This document shows positions 51,818 to 61,331 of a DNA stretch of 64,000 nucleotides, one piece after another. How positions within the stretch are numbered: the stretch's first letter is position 1; each line of letters begins with the position of its first letter. Position numbers and translations under genes: made by a program. The notes beneath the pieces are model-generated. The model did no database searches, had not been told where the DNA came from, and saw nothing but the letters and a program-made list of their open reading frames with translations. Source of the stretch: Kitasatospora mediocidica KCTC 9733 (GTDB lineage Bacteria; Actinomycetota; Actinomycetes; Streptomycetales; Streptomycetaceae); assembly GCF_000744225.1 (NCBI RefSeq), contig NZ_JQLN01000005.1:558001-622000 (forward strand), in the 5' to 3' direction.

Positions 51818-53128
51818 TCAGTGCCCCAGCAGGGCACGGGCGGCAGCGCGCCGCAGGTCGCCCAGCTCGGTGTCGATCACGGCCCACTCGGCGGCGTCGA
51901 GCACCACGGCGGCCGGCTGCTCGGGGCGCTCGGCGCGCAGCCGGACCCGCAGGTGGGTCGGCGGGTGCGAGGCGTCGATCGAGGTCATGGTGCGGGCGGA
52001 GAGCCTGCTGCGGCGCTCCAGCTCGCTCGGCGGGATGGAGTCGAGGTAGTCGCGCAGACCGGTCCAGAGCCCCTCCTCGGCCTCCGCACCGCGCGCGCCG
52101 CCGCCCGACGGGCCGCCGGCCCGCTGCTGGCGCAGGCGGGCCATGACGCTCTCCCGCAAGTAGAGCTTGCCGAGCATCGACGCGGCCGCCTGCGAGGAGC
52201 CGATCCCGGCAGCCAGCTCGTCGGCCAGGTACTCGGCCCGCTGGCTGCCGGCCCGGGTGAGCCGGTGGAGCAGCCGGTGGGCGCCCCGGACGGGCAGCGC
52301 CACAACCTGCAGCAGCCAGTTGGCGAACTCGTCGAGCGCGGTCTTCTGGGTTCTGGCGCCGCGGACCGTCCTGGCCCTTCCCCGCTGGTTGACCCTCAGC
52401 ATGTAGAGGTCTCCGCTGGTCGGCACCAGCAGCCGCTGCCAGGCCTCCAGGGTGTCCGCCGCCAGGCTCAGCCAGAAGCCGCGACGTTCGTCACCGTTGA
52501 CGCCGTGACCGAGCTCGTGACCGAGCAGGGCGACCCGCTCCTCGGGCGTCAGCACCGTCCAGAGCGGCAGTCCCAGCGTGAGCTGGACCCGGCGGCGGAC
52601 CCCGAGATGGACGTAGGAGGCCTGGAAATCGGTCGAGACCTTGATCCGGTCCGGCCTGCGGGTGCCGAGCTCGTCGGCGATCCGATCGACCAGCGCGTAC
52701 AGCTGCGGGGCCCGCTCGCGGTCCACCACCCCGCTCTCGGCACGCCAGCGGCCGAGCCGCGGGCGGAGCAGGTAGGTCAGCCCGAGGCCGAGCGCACCGA
52801 CGACCTTGAGCAACGGATAGCCCTCGACCAGCAACCAGAGCGAGCCGCCCGCGACCGCCAGGGTGGCGAGGTGGACCACCGTGGCGAGGCCGAGCGCCGC
52901 GCACCGGGCCACGCTCCACCGGGAACCGGCCGGCTGCTCGACCAACCGCCCGTACAGCTGCTCGACCCGGGCCAGGTCCCGCGCGCGGCGGGACGCGGCC
53001 CGGCCGCTCAACTGCTTGTCGGGGCCGAGGTTCCAGTCGCAGGACTGGCACCAGTCGCTGAAGCGGGGATCCGAGTCGATCGACCGGGAGCAGTTGGGGC
53101 AGTCGCGAACTGATGAGATGACAGACAC
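51818..53128 (-). CDS. M48 family zinc metallopeptidase with N-terminal zinc ribbon
   Basis: 436 residues. A zinc-ribbon motif (C10-x2-C13, C27-x2-C30) opens the protein. Two close hydrophobic helices follow (about 78-120). The M48 signature HELGH lies at 204-208, with the third zinc ligand in AEYLADELAA (Glu). The membrane-linked HELGH architecture resembles HtpX/Ste24-type proteases, which cut membrane proteins or peptides. It is encoded alone between the two oppositely oriented oligopeptide permease operons. Confidence 0.9.
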   Translation of the reverse strand: MSVISSVRDCPNCSRSIDSDPRFSDWCQSCDWNLGPDKQLSGRAASRRARDLARVEQLYGRLVEQPAGSRWSVARCAALGLATVVHLATLAVAGGSLWLLVEGYPLLKVVGALGLGLTYLLRPRLGRWRAESGVVDRERAPQLYALVDRIADELGTRRPDRIKVSTDFQASYVHLGVRRRVQLTLGLPLWTVLTPEERVALLGHELGHGVNGDERRGFWLSLAADTLEAWQRLLVPTSGDLYMLRVNQRGRARTVRGARTQKTALDEFANWLLQVVALPVRGAHRLLHRLTRAGSQRAEYLADELAAGIGSSQAAASMLGKLYLRESVMARLRQQRAGGPSGGGARGAEAEEGLWTGLRDYLDSIPPSELERRSRLSARTMTSIDASHPPTHLRVRLRAERPEQPAAVVLDAAEWAVIDTELGDLRRAAARALLGH

Positions 53129-53186
53129 AAGTTCTCATCATTCCATCCGCAGCCTGCCCACAACAAGCCCGGGTGGGCGGGCTGAC

Positions 53187-54359
53187 TCAGCCCTGCCCCT
53201 CCTCGGGTGGCGCCGCACTCCCGCCGTCCACGCCGTTCCCCGGCTCGGCTCCGCCCTCGGCTCCGCGCTCCGCAGCACTGGGCCCACTCTCGCGCTCCGC
53301 AGCGAAATGACAAGCCGAGTCGTGCCCGGCGAGCCCGCCCAGCCAGCTCGGGGAGACCAGCAACGGGACCTCGGTCGCGCAGCGGTCCTGGGCCTTCCAG
53401 CAGCGGGTGCGGAAGCGGCAGCCGGAGGGCGGGTTGGCCGGTGAGGGCACATCGCCGACCAGCACGATCCGGTCCCGCGCCTCACGCGCCGCCGGGTCCG
53501 GCAGCGGCACCGCGGAGAGCAGCGCCTGGGTGTACGGGTGCGTGGCGTGCTCGTAGATCTCCAGGTCGCTGCCGATCTCGACCAACCTGCCCAGGTACAT
53601 CACGCCGACCCGGTCCGAGATGTGCCGGACGATCGAGAGGTCGTGCGCGATGAACATGTACGAGAGGTTGAACTCCTTCTGGAGCTGGTCCAGCAGGTTG
53701 ATCACCTGTGCCTGCACCGAGACGTCCAGGGCCGAGACCGGCTCGTCGCAGATGATGATCTCCGGACGCAGCGCCAGTCCCCGTGCGATGCCGATGCGTT
53801 GGCGCTGCCCGCCGGAGAACTGGTGCGGATACCGGTTGATGTACTCGGGGTTGAGCCCGACCACGTCCAGCAGATCCTGAACTGCCTTGCGACGGTCGCC
53901 CTTCGGCGCCACCTCGGGGTGGATCTGGAACGGCTCGCCGATGATGTCGCCGACCGTCATCCGCGGGTTCAGCGAGGTGTACGGGTCCTGGAACACCATC
54001 TGGATGTTGCGGCGCACCGCCTTCAGCGCCGGTCCCGAGAGCGTGGAGATCTCCTCGCCCTTGTACCGGACCGAGCCTGCGGTGGCCGGCTCCAGGTTCA
54101 TCAACACCTTGGCCAGCGTGGACTTTCCGCAGCCCGACTCCCCCACGATGCCGAGCGTCTCGCCCTTGACCAGGTCGAAGGAGACCCCGTCGACGGCCTT
54201 GACCGCCCCGACCGGCTTCTTGATGATGACGCCCTTGGTCAGCGGGAAGTGCTTGACCAGGTCCCGGACTTCGAGGATCGCCTCGCCCTGCTGGACGGGG
54301 GGCGTGAAGGCCGTCTCCCCCGGCTTGGCCGCGCCGAGCGCGGTGGCGCCGTCAGTCAT
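53187..54359 (-). CDS. Oligopeptide ABC transporter ATPase, second operon (OppF-like)
   Basis: 390 residues. Walker [10 protein letters not shown], signature [10 protein letters not shown], Walker [13 protein letters not shown], His-loop AHDLSIV, and the C-terminal CRFRTRC Cys set. The last ~40 residues are Glu/Gly/Pro-rich and not family-like. ATG 54359 overlaps the OppD-like stop by eight bases. Last gene of the five-gene unit transcribed from 59106. Confidence 0.94.
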   Translation of the reverse strand: MTDGATALGAAKPGETAFTPPVQQGEAILEVRDLVKHFPLTKGVIIKKPVGAVKAVDGVSFDLVKGETLGIVGESGCGKSTLAKVLMNLEPATAGSVRYKGEEISTLSGPALKAVRRNIQMVFQDPYTSLNPRMTVGDIIGEPFQIHPEVAPKGDRRKAVQDLLDVVGLNPEYINRYPHQFSGGQRQRIGIARGLALRPEIIICDEPVSALDVSVQAQVINLLDQLQKEFNLSYMFIAHDLSIVRHISDRVGVMYLGRLVEIGSDLEIYEHATHPYTQALLSAVPLPDPAAREARDRIVLVGDVPSPANPPSGCRFRTRCWKAQDRCATEVPLLVSPSWLGGLAGHDSACHFAAERESGPSAAERGAEGGAEPGNGVDGGSAAPPEEGQG

Positions 54360-55431
54360 GGAGGGTCTCCTTCCAGAAGTGGCAGGCACTGGCCCGCCCG
54401 GGCGCGGTGACGCCCGCGTCGTCCGTCACCTCGAAGAGCGGCGGCACCGTGGTCCGGCAGATGTCCTGCGCGCGCGGGCAGCGCGGGTTGAAGGCGCAGC
54501 CCGGCGGGATCCGCAGCAGGTTCGGCGGCAGGCCCTTGATCGCGTAGAGCTCCTGCCCCTTCTGGTCCAACCGCGGGATCGAGTCGAGCAGGCCGCGGGT
54601 GTACGGGTGCGCGGGGTGGGCGTAGAGCTCGTGGACAGGGGCGGTCTCGACGATCCGTCCGGCGTACATCACGGCGATCTTGTCCGCGACGTCGGCGACC
54701 ACGCCGAGGTCGTGGGTGATCAGGATCAGCCCCATGTGGTACTCGGCCTGGAGCTCCGCCAGCAGGTCCATCACCTGGGCCTGCACGGTCACGTCCAGGG
54801 CCGTAGTGGGCTCGTCGGCGATGATCAGGGCCGGCTCCAGGGCGAGCGCCATCGCGATCATGATCCGCTGGCGCATACCGCCGGAGAACTGGTGCGGGTA
54901 ATCGCCGACGCGCTGCGCGGCGGCCGGAATCCGCACCCGGTCCATCATCTCGATCGCCTTGGCCTTGGCGTCCTTGCGGCTCAGGCCCCGGTGCACCCGG
55001 TACATCTCGCCGAGCTGCATGCCGACGGTGTGCACGGGGTTGAGCGAGGAGAGCGCGTCCTGGAAGACCATCGCCATCTGCGCGCCACGGATCTTGCGGC
55101 GCTCCTCGGAGCCGAGCTTGAGCAGGTCGCGGCCCTTGAAGAGGATCTCGCCCGAGGCGATCTTGCCCGGCGGGCTGTCCAGGATGCCCATCACGGCCTG
55201 CGCGGAGACCGACTTGCCGGATCCGGACTCACCCAGGATCGCCAGGGTCTCGCCGGCCCGGACCGCGTAGTCGACCCCGTTGACCGCCTTGGCCACGCCC
55301 TCCCTGGTGTGGAACTCGACGTGGAGGCCACGGACCTCCAGAAGGGGCGCGTCGTGGCTGTCGACGGTGTCCTGACCGGCTTCGGCCGACCTGCTGCTCG
55401 CGCTGGTGCTGCTGCTCATGCTGCTACTCAT
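54352..55431 (-). CDS. Oligopeptide ABC transporter ATPase, second operon (OppD-like)
   Basis: 359 residues. Walker A GESGSGKS, signature FSGGMRQRIM, Walker B LIIADEPTTALD, His-loop THDLGVV and the Cys motif CAFNPRCPRAQDIC in the C-terminal part. The N-terminal 25 residues are Ser-rich and probably disordered. It starts 18 bases after the permease stop. Confidence 0.94.
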   Translation of the reverse strand: MSSSMSSSTSASSRSAEAGQDTVDSHDAPLLEVRGLHVEFHTREGVAKAVNGVDYAVRAGETLAILGESGSGKSVSAQAVMGILDSPPGKIASGEILFKGRDLLKLGSEERRKIRGAQMAMVFQDALSSLNPVHTVGMQLGEMYRVHRGLSRKDAKAKAIEMMDRVRIPAAAQRVGDYPHQFSGGMRQRIMIAMALALEPALIIADEPTTALDVTVQAQVMDLLAELQAEYHMGLILITHDLGVVADVADKIAVMYAGRIVETAPVHELYAHPAHPYTRGLLDSIPRLDQKGQELYAIKGLPPNLLRIPPGCAFNPRCPRAQDICRTTVPPLFEVTDDAGVTAPGRASACHFWKETLHD

Positions 55432-55449
55432 GGCTGGTGGGGACCTCTC

Positions 55450-56478
55450 TCAGCGCAGCTTGGGGTCGAGAGCGTCGCGGACCGCGTCGCCGAGCATGAT
55501 GAACGCCAGCACAGTGAGGCTGAGCGCCCCGGCCGGGTAGAGCAGGATGTGCGGCGCGTTGCGGAAGGTGTCCGCGGCCGAGGAGATGTCGATGCCCCAG
55601 GAGACCGTGGGCGGCTTGAGCCCGACGCCCAGGAAGCTCAGGGTGGCCTCCAGGGAGATGTAGGTACCCAGGGCGATCGTGGCCACGACGATGATCGGGG
55701 CGACGGCGTTCGGCAGGATGTGCCGCAGCATCAGCCGGGAGTTCCCGGCGCCCAGCGCCCTGGCCGCCGTGACGTAGTCCTGCTGTTTGGCCGTGATCAC
55801 CGCGCCTCGGGCGATGCGTGCCAGCTGCGGCCAGCCGAGGACCACGATGAACGCCACCACGATCCAGATCGACTGACTGGGGATCACGGAGAGGAAGACC
55901 AGGCCGCCGAGCAGGATCGGGATGCCGAAGAAGATGTCGGCGATCCGCGAGACGACCGAGTCGAGCCAGCCGCCGAAGAACCCGGCCAGGCCGCCCAGCA
56001 GGGTGCCGGTCAGTGCGGCGCCGGCGGTGGCGCAGACGCCCACCGTGATGGAGGCACGGGCGCCGTGCACCGTACGGGCGTAGACGTCGCAGCCCTGGTT
56101 GTCGAAGCCGAACGGGTGTCCGGACTCGGCCCCGGCCTGGGACTTCGAGAGGTCGCACTTGAGCGGGTCGGTCGAGGTAAACAGGGTGGGCCAGATCGCC
56201 ATGATCACCAGGAAGATGATCAGCAGCCCGGAGATGATGAAGATCGGGTTGCGCCGCAGGTCGCGCCAGGCGTCCTGCCAGAGGCTGCGCGCCACGACCC
56301 GGTCCTCCAGCGCGGGAGTCTCCGGGTGGTCCGCCAGCCGTTCGGCCTTGATTAAGCTCTGGCCCTCCATGGTGCCGAGGTCGAAGGTGCGGCTCTCCAC
56401 CGCACTCGGCATCTCCTCCTCGCCGGTCCCGGCCTCGGCGAGCGGGTCCGCTTCGTTGTACTTGTCCTGATCAGGCAT
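55450..56478 (-). CDS. Oligopeptide ABC transporter permease, second operon (OppC-like), with TTA codon
   Basis: 342 residues. About 75 cytoplasmic residues rich in acidic residues precede the first of six transmembrane helices; the EAA loop is QDYVTAARALGAGNSRLMLR. Codon 42 (minus strand 56355-56353) is TTA, the rare leucine codon read by the bldA tRNA. I found no other in-frame TTA in the window. This predicts that the permease, and so import by the second system, depends on bldA. Its start overlaps the OppB-like stop by eight bases. Confidence 0.93.
   Translation of the reverse strand: MPDQDKYNEADPLAEAGTGEEEMPSAVESRTFDLGTMEGQSLIKAERLADHPETPALEDRVVARSLWQDAWRDLRRNPIFIISGLLIIFLVIMAIWPTLFTSTDPLKCDLSKSQAGAESGHPFGFDNQGCDVYARTVHGARASITVGVCATAGAALTGTLLGGLAGFFGGWLDSVVSRIADIFFGIPILLGGLVFLSVIPSQSIWIVVAFIVVLGWPQLARIARGAVITAKQQDYVTAARALGAGNSRLMLRHILPNAVAPIIVVATIALGTYISLEATLSFLGVGLKPPTVSWGIDISSAADTFRNAPHILLYPAGALSLTVLAFIMLGDAVRDALDPKLR
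56353..56355 (-). promoter_or_regulatory. In-frame TTA (bldA-dependent) codon
   Basis: Codon 42 of the OppC-like gene, in the sequence Q-S-L-I-K (CAG AGC TTA ATC AAG). The frame is fixed by ATG 56478 and by the family-like protein on both sides. Confidence 0.92.
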
Positions 56479-57394
56479 AACGGATCCTCGGGTCCAGAAC
56501 CGCGTAGAGCAGGTCGACGAGCAGGTTGGCCGCCAGGAAGACGATGACCAGGATGGTCACGAAGCCCACCACGGTGTTGCTGTTCTGACGGACGATCCCC
56601 TGGTAGAGGTAGAAACCCACGCCGTGGATGTTGAAGATGCGCTCGGTGACCAGCGCACCACCCATCAGCGCACCGAGGTCGGTACCCAGGAAGGTGACCA
56701 CCGGGATCAGCGAGTTGCGCAGCAGGTGGTTGATCACCACGCGCCGCCGCGGCAGGCCCTTGGCCGTCGCGGTCCGCACGTAGTCGGCCTTGGAGTTCTC
56801 GGCGACGGTGGTCCGGGTGAGCCGGGCGACGTAGGCGAGGGAGACCGAGGCCAGCACGATGCCGGGCAGCAGCAGCGACTGCAGGGTCAGCGGATCACCG
56901 GCGGTCGCCGGCAGGATCCCCCACTTCACGCCGATCAGGTACTGCAGCACGTAGCCCGTGACGAAGGTCGGGATCGAGATGACCACCAGGGTCAGGATCA
57001 GCACGCTGTTGTCCGCCATCCCGCCCCGCCGCAGGCCGCTGATCAGGCCGAACCCGATGCCGAAGACCACCTCGATGGTGAACGCCACCGCGGTGAGCTT
57101 GAGCGTCGCCGGGTAGGCGGTGGCCAGCAGTGAGGTGACGGACTGCCCGCTGAACGTGGTCCCGAAGTTCCAGCGGAACAGGTTGCCCATGTACTTGACG
57201 TACTGAAGCCAGAGCGGGTCGTTCAGGTTGTACTGGGCCCGGATCTGCGCCGCGATGGCCGGGTCCGGCGCCTTGTCCCCGAAGAGCGCGTTGACCGGGT
57301 CGCCCAGGGCGTGGACCATCACGAAGATCAGGAAGGTGGTCCCGATGAAGACCGGGATCATTTGGAGCAGCCGTCTGAGGACGTAGCGTCCCAT
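56471..57394 (-). CDS. Oligopeptide ABC transporter permease, second operon (OppB-like)
   Basis: 307 residues with six transmembrane helices; N-terminus MGRYVLRRLLQMIPVFIGTT is typical OppB/DppB, and the EAA loop is DYVRTATAKGLPRRRVVINH. ATG 57394 has an AGAGGAGGAA ribosome binding site. It is longer and less Cys-rich than the BldKC-position permease of the first operon. Confidence 0.93.
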   Translation of the reverse strand: MGRYVLRRLLQMIPVFIGTTFLIFVMVHALGDPVNALFGDKAPDPAIAAQIRAQYNLNDPLWLQYVKYMGNLFRWNFGTTFSGQSVTSLLATAYPATLKLTAVAFTIEVVFGIGFGLISGLRRGGMADNSVLILTLVVISIPTFVTGYVLQYLIGVKWGILPATAGDPLTLQSLLLPGIVLASVSLAYVARLTRTTVAENSKADYVRTATAKGLPRRRVVINHLLRNSLIPVVTFLGTDLGALMGGALVTERIFNIHGVGFYLYQGIVRQNSNTVVGFVTILVIVFLAANLLVDLLYAVLDPRIRYA

Positions 57395-57474
57395 GCGTTC
57401 CTCCTCTGAGCCGTCGGCACCGCCGCGGCCGGCCCAGGCGACCCGAGGTCGCCGGAACCCGCCGCGGCTGCCGA

Positions 57475-59106
57475 CTACTTGACGGTGATCGAGGTGTAGA
57501 CCGGGACGCTGAACGGGTCGAGCATCACGTTGCTGACCTTGTCCGACCAGCCGGCCGTGCCGTTCTGGTACCAGAGCGGGATGGCCGGCATGTCGGTGGC
57601 CAGCATCTTCTCCGCGGTCTGGAAGTCCTTGACCGAGTCCGTCGGGTTCGGCTGGGCGTTGGCCTGGCTCACCAGCGCGTCGAACTGCTGGTTGCTGTAG
57701 TGCGAGTCGTTCGAGGAGCCGTCGGTGGTGTAGACCGGCTGCAGGAAGTCCTGGATCAGCGGGTAGTCCATCTGCCAGCCGGTCCGGAAGGCGCCGGTCA
57801 TCTGCTTGCTGGTGATCTGGTTGCGGAAGTCCGCGAAGGTGCCGACCGGCCGACCGACGCACGCGGTGGTGTTGCCCAGCGCGTTGTTGATGCTGTTGCA
57901 GGTCGCGTCGACCCACTCCTTGTGCGGGCCGTCGGCGTTGTAGCTGATGGTCAGCTGACCACCGGGGATCCCACCGCCCTGCTGGATCAGCGCCTTGGCC
58001 TTGGCCGGGTCGTAGTTGCAGGCGTCGCCGCAGATGCCGGCCTGGTAGCCGCCCGCCGCGCCGAGCACCGGGGAGGTCCACTCGGTCGCCGGCGTACGGG
58101 TGGACGTGAACACCACCTTGGTGATGGTGGCCCGGTCGATCGCCATCGAGATGCCCTGGCGCACCAGCTTGGCGTTGTCAGTGTTCCAGTCAGCCTGGTA
58201 GAGCGGGAACGAGATGGTCTGGATGATGCCGGCCGGCTGGTTGATGTAGCGGCCGTTGAGGTCACCCTGGATGGTCTTCAGCGCGGAGTTCGGCACCCCG
58301 TTGTCGACGTCCAGGTTGCCCGACTGGAGGTCGGCGTAGGCCGCGTTGGTGTCGGTGTAGACCTTGAGGTCGATCCCGCCGTTCTGCGGCTTGATGGTGC
58401 CGCTGTACTGCGGATTGGGCCGCAGCTGCATCTTCTGGCTGCGCGTCCACGAGGAGATCTCGTACGGGCCGTTGCCGATCGGCTGGTTGAGGTAGCCCGC
58501 GTGGTTGGAGAAGAAGGTCTTGGGCAGCGGGTAGTACGCCGAGTAGCCCAGGGTCTGCGGCCAGGTGGAGAACTTCTGGCTGAGGGCGACCGTGAAGGTG
58601 TTGTCGTCGATCACCTTGAGGCCGGACATGGTCTGCGCCTTCGGCGCCCCGCTGGTCGGCGCCACGTCGTTGAAGCCGTCGATGTAGCCGAAGAAGCTCG
58701 CGTTGACCTGCTTGTTGGTGACCAGCGCGCCGTAGTTCCAGGCGTCGACGTACGAACTGGCGGTCACCGGTGTGCCGTCGCTGAACTTCCACCCGGGCTT
58801 GAGCTTGACCGTCCAGTTCTGCTGGTCCGTCGAGGTGATCGAGTCGGCGTTGGCGTTGTTGGCCGCGCTCGTCTTCGGGTCGTAGGTGATCAGACCCGTG
58901 AAGATCATGTTGAGAACGGCGCCGCCGTTCACCTCGTTCGTGTTGGCCGGCTCCAGCGGATTCTGCGGGTCACCCCACCACGCCGTGACGACACCGGCGG
59001 AGTTCGTCCCGCCGCCGCTGCTCTTACTGCTGCTGCATCCCGTGACCACCAGGGCCAGGGATGTCGCTGCGATGACGGCCCAGCGCGCTCGGGTTGCTGC
59101 CGGCAT
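57475..59106 (-). CDS. Oligopeptide-binding lipoprotein, second operon (family 5 SBP)
   Basis: 543 residues. The lipobox ends VTGC (Cys24) followed by a Ser-rich tether. The mature protein is an SBP family 5 binding protein (WTVKLKPGWKFSDGTPVTAS, IGNGPYEISSW). ATG 59106 follows GAGGAGGAA. It is first in an operon ordered SBP, OppB, OppC, OppD, OppF; 80 bases separate it from the OppB-like gene. Confidence 0.93.
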   Translation of the reverse strand: MPAATRARWAVIAATSLALVVTGCSSSKSSGGGTNSAGVVTAWWGDPQNPLEPANTNEVNGGAVLNMIFTGLITYDPKTSAANNANADSITSTDQQNWTVKLKPGWKFSDGTPVTASSYVDAWNYGALVTNKQVNASFFGYIDGFNDVAPTSGAPKAQTMSGLKVIDDNTFTVALSQKFSTWPQTLGYSAYYPLPKTFFSNHAGYLNQPIGNGPYEISSWTRSQKMQLRPNPQYSGTIKPQNGGIDLKVYTDTNAAYADLQSGNLDVDNGVPNSALKTIQGDLNGRYINQPAGIIQTISFPLYQADWNTDNAKLVRQGISMAIDRATITKVVFTSTRTPATEWTSPVLGAAGGYQAGICGDACNYDPAKAKALIQQGGGIPGGQLTISYNADGPHKEWVDATCNSINNALGNTTACVGRPVGTFADFRNQITSKQMTGAFRTGWQMDYPLIQDFLQPVYTTDGSSNDSHYSNQQFDALVSQANAQPNPTDSVKDFQTAEKMLATDMPAIPLWYQNGTAGWSDKVSNVMLDPFSVPVYTSITVK

Positions 59107-59257
59107 GAAGGTTCCTCCTCGACGTGTGTGTCGCATCACACCCCATCAGAAGGCAGGTCCTGCGGTGGCGCACCCGCAGTAGGGCCGGATGAGGGACCCA
59201 CGGCTCGGCGGGGTCCCCCGATGTGATGACGGGTCAGACCGAGAGGGCGTCATCGTG

Positions 59258-59304
59258 AAAAGCCGCCGGCCGGACCCCGTGAAGGGGTCCGGCCGGCGGC
59301 TTTT
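59258..59304 (-). terminator. typA terminator
   Basis: A 21-base perfect stem (59258-59278 / 59284-59304) with loop GTGAA and flanking A/T runs (AAAA...TTTT), 12 bases after the typA stop. Confidence 0.9.
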
Positions 59305-59316
59305 GAACAGGGTGGG

Positions 59317-61185
59317 TCAGTTCTTCTTGGCGCGCGAGGCGGTACGCCCGCGCTCCTTCTGGTCCAGGACGACCTTGCGGATACGCACGGTCTCCGGGGT
59401 CACCTCGATGCACTCGTCCTCGCGGCAGAATTCCAGGGACTGCTCCAGCGAGAGCTTGCGCGGCGGCACCAGGTTCTCGGTGGTGTCGGAGGAGGCCGCA
59501 CGCATGTTGGTGAGCTTCTTCTCCTTGGTGATGTTGATGTCCATGTCGTCCTGGCGCGAGTTCTCGCCGACGATCATGCCCTCGTACACCTCGGTGGTGG
59601 GCTCGACGAAGAGCGTGCCGCGCTCCTGGATGCCCATCATCGCGAACGGCGTCACGACGCCGGCCCGGTCGGCCACCAGCGAACCGTTGTTGCGCATCCG
59701 CAGCTCGCCGAACCACGGCTCGTGGCCCTCGAAGATGCTGTGCGCGATGCCGGTGCCGCGGGTGTCGGTCAGGAACTGGGTACGGAACCCGATCAGACCA
59801 CGCGACGGGACGATGAACTCCATGCGGACCCAGCCGGAGCCGTGGTTCGTCATGGTCTCCATGCGGCCCTTGCGGACGGCCATCAGCTGGGTGATCGCGC
59901 CGAGGTACTCCTCGGGGCTGTCGATCGTCATGCGCTCGACCGGCTCGTGGGTCTTGCCGTTGACGATCTTGGTGACCACCTGCGGCTTGCCCACGGTCAG
60001 CTCGAAGAGCTCCCGGCGCATGGTCTCGACGAGGATGGCCAGCGCCAGCTCACCGCGGCCCTGCACCTCCCAGGCGTCCGGACGCTCGGTCGGCAGGACG
60101 CGCAGCGAGACGTTACCGATCAGCTCCTTGTCCAGACGGTCCTTCACCATGCGGGCGGTGACCTTGTGGCCCTTGCCGCCCTTGCCGACGAGCGGCGAGG
60201 TGTTGGTGCCGATGACCATCGAGATGGCCGGCTCGTCCACCGTGATCAGCGGCAGCGCGATCGGGTTCTCCAGGTCGGCCAGGGTCTCGCCGATCATGAT
60301 GTCGGGGATACCCGCGACGGCGCAGATGTCGCCGGGACCGGCCACCTCGGCCGGCTTGCGGGTGAGCGCCTCGGTCATCAGCAGCTCGGTGATCTTGACC
60401 TGCTGGATCGAGCCGTCACGCTTCATCCACGCGACCTGCTGGCCCTTGCGCAGCTCGCCCTGCTCGACGCGGCAGAGCGCGATACGGCCGAGGAAGTTGT
60501 CGGCGTCCAGGTTGGTGACGTGCGCCTGCAGCGGAGCGTTCTCGTCGTACTCCGGCGCCGGGACGCTGCCCAGGATGGTGGAGAAGAACGGCTCCAGCGA
60601 GTCGCTGTCGGCCGGCACGGTGCCGTTCTCCGGCTTGGTCAGCGAGGCCACACCGTCACGCGCGCAGGCGTAGACGATCGGGAACTCGATCTGCTCCTCG
60701 GTGGCGTCCAGGTCGAGGAAGAGGTCGTAGGTCTCGTTGATGACCTCGTCGATCCGGGAGTCCGGACGGTCGGTCTTGTTGATGCAGAGGATGACCGGCA
60801 GCTTGGCGGTCAGCGCCTTGCGGAGCACGAAGCGGGTCTGCGGCAGCGGGCCCTCGGAGGCGTCGACCAGCAGAACGACCGCGTCGACCATGGAGAGGCC
60901 GCGCTCGACCTCGCCACCGAAGTCGGCGTGGCCCGGGGTGTCGATGATGTTGATCGTGATCGGCGCGCCACCCTCCTTCGGGTGGTACTTGACCGCGGTG
61001 TTCTTCGCGAGAATGGTGATGCCCTTCTCGCGCTCCAGGTCGTTCGAGTCCATCATGCGGTCGTCGAGATGCTGGTGAGCCGCGAAGGCACCGGCCTGCT
61101 TGAGCATCGCGTCAACCAGGGTCGTCTTGCCGTGGTCGACGTGGGCGACGATGGCTACATTGCGGATGTCATTGCGCGTGGGCAT
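59317..61185 (-). CDS. typA: Translational GTPase TypA/BipA
   Basis: 622 residues. G1 AHVDHGKTT, G3 DTPGHADFGG and G4 NKTDRPD are intact, followed by EF-G-like domains III and V and the BipA-specific C-terminal domain. It acts on the 70S ribosome under stress and in cold-dependent large-subunit maturation in other bacteria. ATG 61185 matches the family start. An in-frame GTG at 61272, with AGGAGGAG just before it, would add 29 Arg-rich residues. Confidence 0.95.
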   Translation of the reverse strand: MPTRNDIRNVAIVAHVDHGKTTLVDAMLKQAGAFAAHQHLDDRMMDSNDLEREKGITILAKNTAVKYHPKEGGAPITINIIDTPGHADFGGEVERGLSMVDAVVLLVDASEGPLPQTRFVLRKALTAKLPVILCINKTDRPDSRIDEVINETYDLFLDLDATEEQIEFPIVYACARDGVASLTKPENGTVPADSDSLEPFFSTILGSVPAPEYDENAPLQAHVTNLDADNFLGRIALCRVEQGELRKGQQVAWMKRDGSIQQVKITELLMTEALTRKPAEVAGPGDICAVAGIPDIMIGETLADLENPIALPLITVDEPAISMVIGTNTSPLVGKGGKGHKVTARMVKDRLDKELIGNVSLRVLPTERPDAWEVQGRGELALAILVETMRRELFELTVGKPQVVTKIVNGKTHEPVERMTIDSPEEYLGAITQLMAVRKGRMETMTNHGSGWVRMEFIVPSRGLIGFRTQFLTDTRGTGIAHSIFEGHEPWFGELRMRNNGSLVADRAGVVTPFAMMGIQERGTLFVEPTTEVYEGMIVGENSRQDDMDINITKEKKLTNMRAASSDTTENLVPPRKLSLEQSLEFCREDECIEVTPETVRIRKVVLDQKERGRTASRAKKN

Positions 61186-61331
61186 GCGGAGCGAACTCTC
61201 CCGGAGTCGTGGGTTGTGGCGCCCCGGCTGCGAATCCCTTGACCGGTCCACCCGCCGGGCACGACATGCCACGGCTCCTCCTATGGTACGTGGAACCATC
61301 CAGCGCGGCAGATTCGGGCAGCTCACAGCGG

